Shown here: positions 48,851 to 62,357 of the stretch, in pieces
Position numbering within the stretch: position 1 is the stretch's first letter
Layout of the letters: each line of letters opens with the position of its first letter
Origin: Microplitis mediator
Taxonomy: Eukaryota; Arthropoda; Insecta; Hymenoptera; Braconidae
Assembly (NCBI RefSeq): GCF_029852145.1
Contig: NC_079972.1
Span: 12,956,986-13,020,985 of the forward strand
Length of the DNA: 64,000 nt
Direction: 5' to 3'
Notes under the pieces: model-generated
Told to the model about the DNA's origin: nothing
The model's database searches: none
What the model saw: the letters and a program-made list of their open reading frames with translations, nothing else
Translations under genes and position numbers: made by a program

Positions 48851-50886
48851 CTACATTACAAGACGTCTGGTAGCCAGTACCTTTTGCCGGTTATCTGCCC
48901 GCAAAATCCCCAGATTAATTAATCAAATAATTAACCCGACGTATGTTAATTATTTTATTATTATTATTATTATTAAATTTATTTATTGTTACTGTGTTAA
49001 TGTTTTTTTTTAAATTTGTGTAGTACTTATTTATTATGTCCACTCTAAATACTCAATAATAATAATAATATTTAATTTTATCTTATAAGTAAATGATTAA
49101 CACTTAAATGACCAATCATTCTTAATTAATATTAATAAAATTACTTATTTATTTTTTTTTCTACGTCGCCGTGGCGCTTGGACTTGTACATGTGGATTAC
49201 ATCCTAAGCGTAATAATCAACGGCGATTCGCCGGCGGATATAAAATAAAGTAAATTAAAAAAAAAAAAACAATTTCCACCGCATAGTATTTTTTTATAAA
49301 TTAACGAGCAAATTTATTATTATTATTATTTATTATCACTATTTTTTATTTGTTTATTTATAAGTTATTTTAATTCGTTAATCATTAACGTAACGGTGGT
49401 TTTTTTAATAATTTTTTTTTTATCATATATTTATTTATTTATTTATTAGTTTTTCCTATTAACCGGTACGTCGATTTACAAGTACCCATTTATTATAATT
49501 ATTAAAATTTTTATCTGCGTTTTTTTTGTTGCGGTAAGGCACCCCCTGTGCAGAGTTATTCGCGGAAGTACAATGATATAATTAACTAAATGACTAGACA
49601 ATATTTTTTTTATTAAGTCACACAACGCTGTAGCTTTCGATCGCGCGACGGATAGGCAGGTAGATTTGTTTTATTTTTTTTTATTTATTTATTTTTATTT
49701 TTTAAACAAACAGCCGAAGGGAAAGATTTTAATTTTTTCATATATATAAGAGTACACGTTATTTAAATATAGCGAGAGAGGGAGAGAAAGAGATTTAGCG
49801 GAGAATAATTTATTTTTTTTAACGACAATAATAATAATTAGTAATTGTGGATGTTAACGTCTTATTTGTACTAGTGTGTGCATAAATAACATTGAGAATC
49901 GACGGCAAGATATAAAAGTATCTGTTTAAAATAACAATAATAATAAAATATATAGTTTGTTGATAAAATATAAATAATTAGTGTAAATTACCGAAGAAAT
50001 TGGGAAGGCAGTGGTGCGTTACTTCGGTTTCTAGCTCAGTGCGATCCACCCGTTAGCAAAAGTCTCCGGTGTGTCAGAAAATTTTAATATATGAGGTATT
50101 TGTATTATTATTAATATATAACGTATGAAAAAAACTTTAATATATCACTATTTTTTTTTAATTCAATAATTAAATTTTTTTCATACCGATCGTCAAAGTC
50201 TCCGCTTATTCTCTGTCTCTCCCCTCTGGCAACCACGCGTGCTTACGTGTACTTATCTATGATAATGATAATAATAATAATAACAACAATAAGAAAGAGA
50301 TAGATAGAGAGAGTTAAGAGTATTTGTCAATGGACCGCACTAATTATTAAAATAAATATAAATGAATAGCAGATCGTCTGTGATCGCGCGCACTCGACGA
50401 GGAGTCCCGTGTTAAGTATCTTATATCGGTATTATTATAATTATAATTATAATTATTATTATTACTATAAGTAATAATAAATATTTATATATATATATAT
50501 TTATATTTTTATGTATAATAATTAAATTAGCACACTGTGACCTCACAAAGTTAATCAGCACTGTCACACAAAACTTAAATCACGAGGTCATCTGATGAGA
50601 TCAATGCAATGATTTAAGATGACGACGTTTAGTCCCATTATTATTGACAAAACATGTAGGATGAATTAACCGATGTTGATATTTGTGATGATAATGCATG
50701 AGCTGGATATCACTAGTAGATAAGAAGCGCCTTTGCCAAGTGATCATGAGATTGATGGTTGCTTTAATTTAAAACCTGTGGCACTCGTTTTATGTTTCAA
50801 TTCGACAATGATCAGCCCCGAGGGCGATGCCAGACATAGTTTTTCTCCTCAGCTTAAAACGGCTTTGTAATTTATAGTTTGTTTGT

Positions 50887-51108
50887 TTAAACAGCGGTCT
50901 CAGTATGACTGTGACTAGATAACCGCTCAACATCAATCTCTGGTATTGTCAATTCATCCGGCAAATTATCTGCATAATCGATGCTGCTCGTCTGTGAGTG
51001 CCGCTTACTCAGCGATGATTGTTTCCGCAGTACCTCCGCGAGGGTCAATCCACTGTGCTCGCCGTATCGCGAGTCTAGGCCCTGCCGAAATGCGTTCACT
51101 ACGCGGAT
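50887..51108 (-). CDS. PMCA: Plasma membrane Ca2+-ATPase (PMCA), C-terminal exon ending ETAV
   Basis: This terminal exon encodes 73 residues plus stop. It is preceded by a clear acceptor (TTTACAG) and starts in phase 0 with IRVVNAFRQGL. That matches the second half of the PMCA calmodulin-binding helix, which in the family follows RGLxRxQTQ. The rest is a Ser-rich regulatory tail with an acidic segment (DELTIPEIDVE), and it ends SHTETAV, a class I PDZ ligand like the ETSL/ETSV ends of vertebrate PMCA b-forms. PMCA pumps Ca2+ out of the cell, and its calmodulin segment is autoinhibitory. The catalytic exons lie beyond the right edge of the window. The upstream exon used here may be the 54699-54767 cassette or one outside the window. 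Confidence 0.85.
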   Translation of the reverse strand: MRVVNAFRQGLDSRYGEHSGLTLAEVLRKQSSLSKRHSQTSSIDYADNLPDELTIPEIDVERLSSHSHTETAV

Positions 51109-54100
51109 CTGTAAATTAATTTACTCAAATCAGATTCATTTCTCGTATATTTCTTCAAAAAAAATTATAAAACATTTTTATTTTTTTATTATCATTGATA
51201 ATTAGTGGGGAGAGACGTCTATGGATCTAAAGGACATGAAGAAGGTTGGGATTTTTTTTAGTAATTATTCATTTAAACGCGAACTTTATCATGCATTGCG
51301 TCATGCTGTGTACGTACTGTCAGATTTTTTTTGTAAAAGCTCGTAATTTTTTTTTTATATGATAGTAATAATAAATAAATAGTGTACGTACACGATGCGA
51401 TTGAAAGATCGATAAAAATTTATTGCAGCCCATGCATTATGCATCGATTATTATTGCAATCACGAACAATAAATATTTTTGTTACTTGTTATTTTACAAT
51501 TTCAATAAAAATTTTTTTTTTATTGTAAAAAAAAATTTTATTTATTTTCTGTACACACGCATAAGCTCTATTTATTTTAACGAATACAAGCGAATTTTTA
51601 TTTTATTTTAGTTTTTTTCAAAGCAATTAATTTTTATTTGAACAAGCGATTGGGCTTTTGAGAGCGTGCAGGAAATTTGAATATTTTTTAAAAATTTTTT
51701 ATGTAAATCTACACTTATTAATAACAATAATTAATTATAATAACAGTAATAGTAATTTTTGAAAGCATTAAGCTTAATATTAACACATATGTATATGTAT
51801 ATAAATTTATATAGAAAATATCTCACCCGTATCCCGTGTGCACGCTATCATTTTTATACTCATTTTTTAAAAAATAAATTTTAAATAAAAATTTCAATCA
51901 TTCTTGGTTGTGTTTTTACGATAACGATTGCACTTAAATTTAAAAAACGAGTACGTGCAAATAAAATAATTCATGTGCTGAGACATCAAAGCGATTGTAT
52001 GTTTGTATAAACAGTGGACAAATATTATGATAATAATAATAATGCATATAAACACGGCGGTAAGATGACTGGGATTCAAACTCGCGATGCCAGTCAGCCA
52101 GTACTAGTATTATTTTGATTATTTGAATGCATCTAATTAAAATAATACTAAGAAAATTTTTTGAGCGTAATTTAGTCAGGCATAATTTTGTTAAGTAATA
52201 AATAATATTAATGGAAGTAATTTTTTAAATTTATAGCAGCATGCACTGTCAGAGGCTCCTCGATTTATGTTAAATTGAGGATGTGTATATGGTTGATAGT
52301 AGTAGTAATTACGCGACTCAACGTCGCCGTATTAACCAGCATAATTTACAACATTTATATCATGTAATTTTGTTACACAGTTTGAGATTAGAGATGCGAA
52401 ATATAAAATTTTTTTGCTTGTAAATTATAAGGAAATTCTTTTTGAAAATTTATTGAGTGATGTTTTAATTATTGAAAAAAAATATCGAGATTTGAATCAT
52501 TTTTTTGGGGTGTAGGATCTTGAGGTACAGAATTTTGGGGTGAAAAATTCAAATGGGATTTTAAGGGAGGGTCAAAATTACCCGGCTATGGAAAAGTCAC
52601 TCAGGCTGATTGTGAAAAATTAATCAATAAGTTTTTGATAGGAAATTTTTCAAAATTTTAAATATTCGAAAATTAATTTCGAGAGGGAAAAAGTTTATGA
52701 AAAAATAAAATTTTTAAAAATTCCAATCAAAACAGTGGCAGAGTAAAATTTAAAAAATTTTCACATAAAAAATTAAAATTTTATTCTGTCGGTAACTTTT
52801 AAGATAAAAATTTTGAAAATTTATTTATACGGAATTCAGCTACGATTTAAATAATTTGAAGCATGCACTCAATATTGAAAAATTAAAAAACGATTAATCT
52901 GAAAAACAAAATTTCGCATCTCTATTTAAAATCAGCACAAAAAAATTTTTTATCAAAATTATTATTCATAGTAAGACAAAGTTATGTTTTTTTAATAACC
53001 AGTTACTGAACAATAATAAAAATGAAAAAATATGAAACAACAGTAGTAATAACAACAATAATAATAATAATAACAACAATAATAAAATAATGGCATCGAA
53101 ATATGCTGGTATTTTAATATACTTACGCGTTGCACGTGCACACTTGCATGGCCGTTGGCTTGAAAAAAGCTTCCCGACAAATATACCCGGCAGTTAGGCA
53201 GGATCGTAAGTATAGCCAAGTACATACATATAAAGTACTTGGCACGAATCAGCTGGCAGGATTACAGCGGACAAAATAAATCATGCACGCAGCGCGGAAT
53301 TACTTCTCCACATTACCAATTTATGATAACAACAATAATAATAAAGTCAAAAAAACAAAAAAAACAACTCAATTCAAACAAAAAAATAACATAAACAACA
53401 AACCATATATTTGTTTATTTTATTTTTTTTCACTCGAATAAAAATGGGAGGAACGACGAAATGTTGCCAAAGAACGGTTGCCATTAGTTGAGTTTTGACG
53501 TTGAGATTTAAAATTTTAAAAATATTCATTTAAAACCAATTTTATCCACGAGTGAATTATTTTAAAAATACACACATGGCCTCTATATTGTTGTCCGTCA
53601 TTGTTTTCGTAAATTGTCTTGGCATAAACATAAATATTAATAAATTGTCACAGAACGCGAGAATGCGATCGCGTTCACTAAAGACATTTTTGAATTTTTT
53701 TAAGGCATCGTGTCTAGGATCTAGGAACATTTATGCAAACAAGCACTAATGTGTGTCTAGGAATTATTTTAAATTTAAAAAAAAATGCGAGTCAATGTTG
53801 AGTTAAAGGATCGATCTGAATTTTCATTTTTAAAAATTAATTTCTTATGAAAGAATTAAAAGTTCAAAAATTTTCGTTGCATTACAAAATATAAATATTT
53901 AAAAAAAAATTTGAAATTCCCGGGCTTTGAATTCAAATAATTTCGCGCGGAATTTAAATTGAGTTCTAGTATTCTAATAATTTATTGGAGATCTAAGCGG
54001 CAATTTTAAATATTTAGTTTAGAAATTTAATAGAGTAGTTAATTAATGAGTTTAAAAAAAAATTTGTAATGTAAAATCGATAAAAAAAGTCGGAATTTAA

Positions 54101-54698
54101 TTATAGATATTTATAATTTATAACGTAACGAAGATTCTTTTTTTTATCAAGTAAATTATAAATAAACGGCGATATTACAGACTGCGTATTTTGAGTGTCG
54201 ATAAAAAAAAAATAATGAAGCAAATGCTGCTAAAAATATAACGAGCAGCGACTGTCTATTGCAATCTATATATTTTAATTATTGAACTTAATCATCCGTG
54301 TCTAGATAAAAAATAATAATTTTAATGACGGAAATGATAATTTAAATAAATGCAGTCAAGACAGTTGAGTTTGTGGTAAAAAGCAGGGCCGTTGCACACG
54401 ACAGATTTTAAAAATGCAGACAGCACAGAAAAATGAAAATTTAAAAAAAGGTAAATATAGATTGGAAGACTGCGATTGTGATGGTGATGGGTTTCGTTAT
54501 TTAGTAATGAGATAAATGGATAAATAATATTTATAAGCAGGGTTAAATAATCAAAAATCGGCTATAGATAGTTGAGTAATAAAAGCCAAGTACTGAAATA
54601 ACAGTCAGTAAAAAGAGCAGAAAATTCAAAAGACAATTTTAAAATAATTTTTTAAAGAAGAAAGTAGAATAGAGAGAGAGCAAGAGAGGAGCGCTTAC
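51109..54698. other. PMCA intron, left part
   Basis: AT-rich intronic sequence lies between the ETAV exon and the candidate cassette exon. A moderately GC-rich patch at about 53130-53280 is unexplained. No transposon of the families described here was recognised. Confidence 0.55.
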
Positions 54699-54767
54699 AG
54701 CTTGGTCTGTCGAGCTCTTGCTGTAGGGTACCGGTATCAAACGTTCCTGGTACTCGCCACCTATCAC
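54699..54767 (-). CDS. PMCA: Candidate PMCA cassette exon inside the calmodulin-binding region
   Basis: A 69-nt segment bounded by a TTACTCTTGAAG acceptor and a GTAAGC donor on the minus strand encodes 23 residues, VIGGEYQERLIPVPYSKSST then DQA. It has no stop and is phase 0 at both ends, so it can be inserted in front of the IRVVNAFRQG exon without changing frame. It is much more GC-rich than the intron around it, which suggests selection. In the protein it would split the calmodulin-binding helix. It was identified from splice signals, frame and composition, not from a remembered homologue. Confidence 0.55.
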
Positions 54768-55079
54768 CTTCAAGAGTAAAGGGTAATATAATGGTTACAA
54801 CAGGGTGGCATGACCAAAGTGTGAAAGAGAAAAACTATATATATTTATTTATATCAATGTCAGAGCAGAGCGGTCCTGTTACTAAACAAGCCGCGTTTAA
54901 GTCATAGCTAGTCATGTAACACTGAGAAATTATCTGACAGGTGACACGACCGATCATCCAAAGACAATTGACCCCCGATAATTAATACTTCCGACAATTG
55001 ATCCGCTGACAATTGATGTATCGATAATTGATCTACGCGACGATTAATGGTAATCACAATTTATCTATACACAATTTGT

Positions 55080-55300
55080 GTGGGAGTAAATTTTAAAAAT
55101 CACACGCACACAAAATTAGGGAAAAAAGCGCGTAATTTTTCATATTTTTGTGTGAGTAAATTTTTAAAATTACACGCACACAAAATTAATAAAAAAAGGA
55201 CGTAATTTTTCACATTTGTTTGTGAGTAAATTTTAAAAATTACTCGCACACAAAATTAGTGAAAAAAGCGTGTAATTTTTCACATTTGTGTGTGAGTATA
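55080..55300. repeat. 70-bp tandem repeat, about 3 copies
   Basis: The anchor GAGTAAATTTT..AAAATTAC.CGCACACAAAATTA recurs with GTAAA at 55086, 55156 and 55226, and GTATA at 55296, exactly 70 bp apart. Each unit contains an inverted pair (TGTGTGAGTAA and TTACACGCACACA), so each can form a small hairpin. Confidence 0.85.
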
Positions 55301-57873
55301 GTATAGGCTTCGCCTCGGTCAACAAACATGTGATCTGAGACATTTCTTACTTTACTTCCCTAGGTGTGTAATATACTATAAAATTACACAACACAAAAAT
55401 AATGAAGAATAGAAAAATTTGTCCTGTAAGCTAGATGTCGACGTATAAATTTTCGGTATATATATTGTCGGGTGGATCAATCATCTGAGAAATAATCGTC
55501 GCAAGGATCAATTATCTTTGGATCAACGGTCAGGTAATCATCTGACAATTGTCTGGAAAATTGTCAGACAATTATTGTCAATTGACCACCGAAAAAATTG
55601 ACCGTCATTTTTTAAATCCAATGTTTGGTCCATTTAATTATTTTTTTTAAATTAACCATCGGTTGACAAAAAAATATTTACCGTAATTTCGCATTTGAAT
55701 AGAAATGAACGACTTGCAGTTTAATTTAAAATTGTCCAGGAAATTTTATAAAAAATTAACCGAATTTAGACGTAAATTGTCAGTCAATTTCTCGTGATCT
55801 GAGATAAAAATGATGGTAATTTCGCATACACGTTACTCTACTTTACTCTATTTTATATTTTTTTTTATGTGGATTTACTCTAGGGAAAATTTTCTATCGT
55901 CTACTTTTTATATTTTTTTTTAATGGTCATCTACTTTTTTAATGGTTAATTAGTTAATTAGTTTACAGAACATATATTTAAATGTCATTTAATAATTTTC
56001 CATATTTTAATTTTACTAATATCGATATTATAATTTCGACGCATCCTCTCCTGATTTACTGTCAAGAATTGACCTGAGCTACATTTCAAAAGGGCATAGA
56101 ATTATATTAAGTTAGCGTAGTTATTTAAAGAAGAGTATGAAATTAACATTAAAATTAATTTATAATAACAATAAATTAAATGTCTCCATAATGCCGCGTT
56201 ATTTAAATAAATAAAAAAATCCAGCAGTGATTAATTATTGATAATAAAATAGCATTATATAGACATTTTTACGTAATTAAATAGTGTAAAGAGAAGGGAG
56301 TGTCCACGTAAGAATTAAGCGAGCGAGCAGGCAAATAGTTATTGATTAATTCATGTACATAGTTACGATTATTAGTATTGTATTTTAAAAATATTATTAT
56401 TATATTGTTAGACGTCACGTATCAGCGTTAAAAAAAGGTTAAAAAAAAACTAAATAATTTCCGCAAGGATGTTAGAGGTTGAACAAGGTCTGGTAGGGAA
56501 GTTGGGGCGCAAAGCGATCGATGGTAATGACGATATCGAATTAAAAAATAAATATAACTAAATTAATAAATAAATAAATAGAGTAATAGAGTAACGTAAT
56601 GATAATAATAATAAAAAAATATAAAAAAAGAGGAGGCGGCTTGTGTTATAGTCTTCAGCGAGCCGAATGCGCTTCTCGTGGATTAACTATGAGACAATAA
56701 TAATATCCAGGTTACGCCGATCAATGGGTCTTCAAGGTCCAGTTAAGTCCGAGGCCGAGTATTTTTGATTATAACTTACAATATGTTACATTTTATATAA
56801 ATTATATATATATAGATGTATCATCGTCATTAATTGTAGTGGTAAAACATTTAGATTTTATTTATACATCAAAGTTTGTGCGGTTAAATGTAATAATGTT
56901 ATATGTTTTATAAATATAAATATATATGTTAATTTGTTTAAAAATAAAACCAGTCCGTTAATTAATTAAATAAATATTTTATTTAATGTGGGTTTTATCT
57001 GTTGGTTGTCATTTAGTCCCACGTTGGTAATACAGATTTATTTAAATATTAAATTTATGTGCTATTGGAAATTATTGATGTTTTTTTTAAATAATATTGA
57101 CCGTTAATACTCAACTACGTACATGAATATCGAATTTTAATTAACAATTACAGTGGCCGATTATTTAAAGCTCAGCCTTGTCTAGTTTACTTTTTTTTAA
57201 CATACATTATTATTATTTTTAAAAACTTATTTATCATTACTCGCACATCACAATTAACGGATTTTTTAATTAAATATATGTATAATTAATTCATTAGTTA
57301 AACGGCCTCTTATATATTTTATAATTACAGCTAATATGTTCCTCTGTTACTTTTTTTGTTATATATTTATATAAAAAAAAGAATTATTTTATATTTTGAA
57401 AGTTTGTATTCTCGAAATTTGAATTTGAAATTTTTCCCGCCCGCGAGTTGCAGTTCTATTCTTTTAAATATTTATGTATTTAATTAAATTAAAAAAATTA
57501 ATTAGGGTGAGTGATAACACGTGCGATATCAATGTCGTTAATTGAAATAAATATTAATTAATAAAACAATAATGATATTAATTAAAAAATAAGCGCAAAT
57601 AGAACTAAAAGAAAAATTTATTAGATGTAATTTTACTACTACTCTAATTAAATTTCCGAGATTCGCTAAGTTACGAGCCGTCTTTTAAATCTTTGCAGAG
57701 TATTATTATTATTATTTTTTTATCCGCGTAAGACGTTAACGGGAAAAAAGTTCTTTGAATCTCTCCGTTAATAAATTAAATTAGACTTTAATTATAAAAT
57801 TAAGGAGAGTTATCATTTTTTTAATTGGCACAAATATTAATAATTATAATTTGAAAATTTAATATAGTATATT

Positions 57874-57958
57874 GTGTGACAAGGGATGAAACAAGATTTC
57901 AGACTAGGGTAGCTGACATCACCCGCAGTCTGAAATCGTGTTTTATCCTGAGTCACAC
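57874..57958. other. 85-nt imperfect hairpin in a PMCA intron
   Basis: The arms GTGTGACAAGGGATGAAACA and TGTTTTATCCTGAGTCACAC pair, and pairing continues inward through GATTTCAGACT/AGTCTGAAATC to a loop of about 15-18 nt. It could be a very short MITE or a hairpin RNA precursor. No second copy was found in the window. Confidence 0.6.
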
Positions 57959-58160
57959 ACTATTTTTTTCATGATTACCTGCATCGGAATTTAAAGATTC
58001 AGTGTCAGCAGTCAGTAAGAAACGAGTTAATTTTGAGCCGATGATAAGAACTGTTTGAGAATGAGAAATCTGTGATTTACGTCACATTAAATAGTAAATA
58101 AAACAAAAATATTTCCACTCATTTTTTATTAATTTTATTTGGTTAATTAAAATTGTCACT

Positions 58161-58368
58161 TAAGGGTCGGCAGTACTAAACGAATTTTCGAATTTTACTT
58201 TTCTAATTACGTTTTGAATAATTACGTCACTCGAATGATGGAAACCTTCTGAAAAAGTTTGTCTTTTACATTTGTTCGGAAGCTACAAAAATTTCTGTAA
58301 TAACAATTGATTAATAAATTAAAAGAAAAGTAAAATTCAAAAATTCGTTTAGTACGGCCCAGCCTTAA
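58161..58368. mobile_element. F6 MITE with TTAA-flanked ends, copy 2
   Basis: The left end TTAAGGGTCGGCAGTACTAA and right end TTAGTACGGCCCAGCCTTAA are inverted repeats that continue inward through CGAATTTT.GAATTTTAC. Both ends carry TTAA. It directly abuts the F7 element at its right. Confidence 0.8.
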
Positions 58369-58840
58369 GGGCATTCTCAGACAGTGCCCCCCACTTTTTA
58401 AAAACATGCAATGACTTTCAACTGTCATAACCGTATTAAAATTTTCTTAATTAATTCAAAAAAAATTACAATCTTAATTGAAAAAAGGACAATTTCGTTG
58501 AGATATAGAATTTAAAAAGAATTACTTACAATTGACATCAATTGGGAGTTGAACGAAATTTGGTGGATAAATTTTAGCCGCCAAAATTTTAAAATTCGAA
58601 TTATAAAATTGACGATTTTACTGAAATTTATTTAACGAATTTTGTTTAACTCCTAATTGATATCAAGTGTAAATAATTTTTTTTTTAAATCTATACCGGC
58701 GAAATGAGGACTACGTTGTCCTTTTTTCAATTAATGCTTTAATTTTTTTTAATTAATTGATAAAAATTTGATACGCTTATGACAGTTGGGTCATTGAAAA
58801 TTTTTAAAAAGTGGCGGGCACTGTCTGAGAATGGCCCGAA
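58367..58840. mobile_element. F7 palindromic element, copy 2
   Basis: The left end AAGGGCATTCTCAGACAGTG and right end CACTGTCTGAGAATGGCCC are inverted repeats. Pairing continues through CACTTTTTAAAAA, AATGACTT.CAACTGTCAT and further inward, so most of the ~470 bp is palindromic. A shorter relative fills NRDE2 intron 2 (13825-14081). Confidence 0.85.
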
Positions 58841-61015
58841 AAAATGAAATGAGTAAACTGAAGTGACAAGTAAACAAATGAGAGTAACAAGGCTGCAAAT
58901 TAACATTAAATATAATTGACACCGGGTATTTTTGAATTACAAATTTGCTAGCAGTTGTTTGCAACATCAGCTTGAAATTAGCGTGTTTCTATTGGCTGTA
59001 GACACTGAAACTTTAAGTTTCGATGCTGGTATCATGAAAAATAAATTATTAGTCTCCCGTAAATTTAATTATCTTATTAATTAATGATTAGGCGGAATAA
59101 TTTAAATTAATAAAAAATAAAAGTAAAGGAAACAAATATTTGAAATGAACAAACAAAAATTAATTGAACTATATACAGAAAAAAAAAAACAAAAACAAAA
59201 ATGAAAAAATTGTCGCTATTACAAATAGAACAAAAAAAGTTAATTATTATCTTTTTATTATACATTTAATTAGTTAATTATAAATAAGTTTGTTTTCATA
59301 GTTAATTTTTTTTTTTTTTTTTTTTCATTCATTTATTTATTTTTTTTTATTGTAAAATCTCATTTGCAATAGAATTTAAACTTTATTTCAACATTTATTT
59401 GTTTAGTAATAAATTTATATATTTTTCCAAGAGACGCGATATTTAGATAAATATATATGTATATGTATATGTATATATATTTAAATAACCCACGTATTCA
59501 CATTAAGTATTAATATTTCATTTAATTTGTTCGTTTATTTACTCTTGGACATTAACGTAACAGTGGCAGTAGTAGATATTTGGATTAATAACGGTTAGAT
59601 AAAACGATTCGCATCTTATTTTTATCTTTTTTTCATACACTATACATATTTTATTATCAACTAGTTCAATTTATTTATTTTTAAATTTTATTCGTTATCT
59701 TAAAATGCCAAATAATCATTCAGCAAAAAAACTGTCTCAGTTGTGTAATTTATTTATTCATATATTTATATATTAGTTAGTTCATTTAATATTATTTTTA
59801 GTTTATATGAAAACCCACCCTCGTTTATTAAAAATAATTATCTCATTCTCGATTCATTAATTTTATTTTTATTTTAAAAATTTGCCAAACTGCCGAGTGT
59901 GCCGCCATGAACTCGAGTTGAGGCATTGGCTAATTTATTTTAAATTAAAATAAGTACATAATTTAATTATTAATTTAAAAAAAAAAATACTCATGACTTT
60001 TAATCGAGAATGAGATCTGCATTGCAGATATCTGAGTTTTCTTAAAACTTTTTTTTTATTTTATTATTTAGCTTTTTTTGGCACCGCATCATCGCTTTTC
60101 CGCTTTTCTAGCCCTTATTGTTTGTCAAAGAGTGTCTGCTTTATGACTCATAATATCTGAATACTCAAGTCTTTATATATTTTTTTTAAATCATTATTAT
60201 TTTATTTTTTTCTATAGAATTTTAATTTAAAATTGGAACGGCGCCAATTTTAAAAACTGATGTTTTTTAAATTTTTCCGGGCTTTAGAGGAAAAACGTGA
60301 TGGCGGTTTTTTACTTAAAAGTCAAAATGTTAATGACAGTTTTTAATTATTTAAAATTATAATAATAATCATAATAAAAATAATATATAAACGTATTTTT
60401 AAATATTAAATAAATACAATTTAAAAATATATTTAAAAAAAAAAATAAATAATAATTACATGGAAATTTTTAAATAATTTTATTTATATAAAATTTATTA
60501 AAGAAAATGTTGTGACATGTAATTATTATTTTTTTTTTTAATTACTTATAAATAATAATTTTTTTTAAATTAATTATTTTTAATGCATGCACCCAAATTT
60601 AAAGTACAGTGCTTATTTTTTAATAATAATAATAATTAATTAATTAATTAATAAAACATTACAAAAAAAAATCAATTAAAAAATAATGAAAATTATACAA
60701 TAAATTTTTAAAAATTAATTATAATAAAAATAAAATAAAATGTTTTTTTTTCAACGCTGTCATTATTGACTTTTAATAATAAAATATATATAAAAATTTA
60801 TATATATTTTCTTAATTAATAAATTAATAAAAACCATCAAAATTTAATTACAAATATAAAAAAAAATTGATGGTTTTTATTAATTATATCAATAATATAA
60901 TTTACAATATTGAAAATTAATATGGCGTATGATCGTGGGGTAATTGAGGAGTTTACCTAGTAATTAATTTAATTAAAAAAAAAAAAAATTTTCTTTAATG
61001 AAAGAAATTTTAAAT

Positions 61016-61206
61016 GATACTGAAGTAAGACGTCTTATAATTTTTGGATTTCTTTAAAAGCGACAAATTATAAAAAAAAAAATATTTGAAAAATTGCACC
61101 TGTAGTTTTTTAAATTTTCTACATGTACATTTTTTAAATTTTTTTTTTTGAAATTTATTTGTTGAAAAAAATCCGAAAATTGCAAATTGTCCATAAACTT
61201 AAGGAT
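61016..61206 (+). mobile_element. F1 MITE copy 11
   Basis: This forward copy starts GATACTGAAGTAAGACGTCT. Its right end is degenerate (GTCCATAAACTTAAGGAT). The core TTGCACCTGTAG..CTACATGTACA is present. It lies in the PMCA region. Confidence 0.8.
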
Positions 61207-62357
61207 TATAATTTTCATCGATTTTTTTTTCATGAGCCTCGGCCGCGAACGCGGATCGAGCAGTTGGTCAGACGCCCTCAGAAAAAGTTTTAAAAAAATA
61301 CGAGAATGAGTAAGAAGAAACAAAAATATGACGTAAAAACAAATATAAAGACATAAGACATACATTTATAAGTAATAAATATTTAAATGGTGAGTATTGT
61401 TAGACAGGCATCGTCACCTTTGTTGTTGTTATTGTTTGATAAGGTCGTGGTAAAGTGATAAGTACATTTTTATTTTTTACTATATATTAAGACCTTCATT
61501 AAAGTTAATTATTTTTAATTTATTTATTAATCAATAGTTAATTTTTAAAAGACATATTTACAGTGTACTGGTTAATAATTAGTTTCTGTGAATATATATA
61601 TATATTTATATTTTAAAATTTATATTAATATATAATATATACTCTATGTAATTAGTTGGTATTTTAAAAAATAATAGCCAAGTGTAATTGTTAATAATTA
61701 ATATTTTGCGGTTAACGCGACTCGTATTTGTGTTGGCGGTAACGTTTTATTTTTTTAAATTTCCCCCTTTAAATCCATGAGATATAAAAAAAATCATTTG
61801 TTATTTTATGTTATTATTTAATTAATTATCTAAGATAAATATATAGAAATTAAGTGATTAATTATTTGTTAGTAAAAAATGATAATTTATTATTTATTAG
61901 TACAGACACACCAGTATCATTCATGTGTGATAAGTCATTCATATCTCTCGACTGAAGTAAATAAAAAAACACAGATAGGAACACGGATAGATTTATTTAA
62001 GAAACAAGCAGACTAACAGACATGCAGACAGGTGATTTTTTATTTATGTGTAATTTATAAATCCACAAAAACCAGGGTAATTAATATTGTGCTCGATGTT
62101 AATGATTTTTATTAAAAGACAGGAAAAATAAAATTTTGTTAGATTTTTTTAAATTTAAAACTATCGTCTTTGTCAGCGAGCCAGTTTATGTAATTAGTCT
62201 TTATATATTTATTTTAAATTAAGTACTTTTAAAATTACATAATTTTTTAATAATTTATTATGATAAATTCATTAGATTTTATTGCTTTCAAATACGAGGT
62301 ATAAAAATAGTTGTGGTGGTCCCAAAAATATTTTAAAAGAAAAAAAATTTTTAGTTG

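Larger units (their letters stand above)
39505..50886. other. Long AT-rich interval without recognised genes; part may be the PMCA 3'UTR
   Basis: No exon was recognised on either strand. The left edge holds the MCM8 3'UTR (AATAAA near 39600). Elements noted separately: F5 copy 2 (39911-40099), the 16-bp repeat hairpin (41070-41233), the F3 palindrome (44251-45270) and two F1 copies (46687-47081). (ATT)n arrays and (TA)n tracts are frequent. From 50886 leftwards the sequence is downstream of the minus-strand PMCA stop codon, so some part is its 3'UTR; its end cannot be placed by eye. Confidence 0.5.

Noticed and set aside
53113..53145. Possible micro-exon on the minus strand (TTTTTTCAAG acceptor, GTAAGTAT donor) in the PMCA intron
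   Set aside because: The donor is good but the segment is only 33 nt, the reading frame relative to its neighbours is uncertain and no conserved residues are recognisable.
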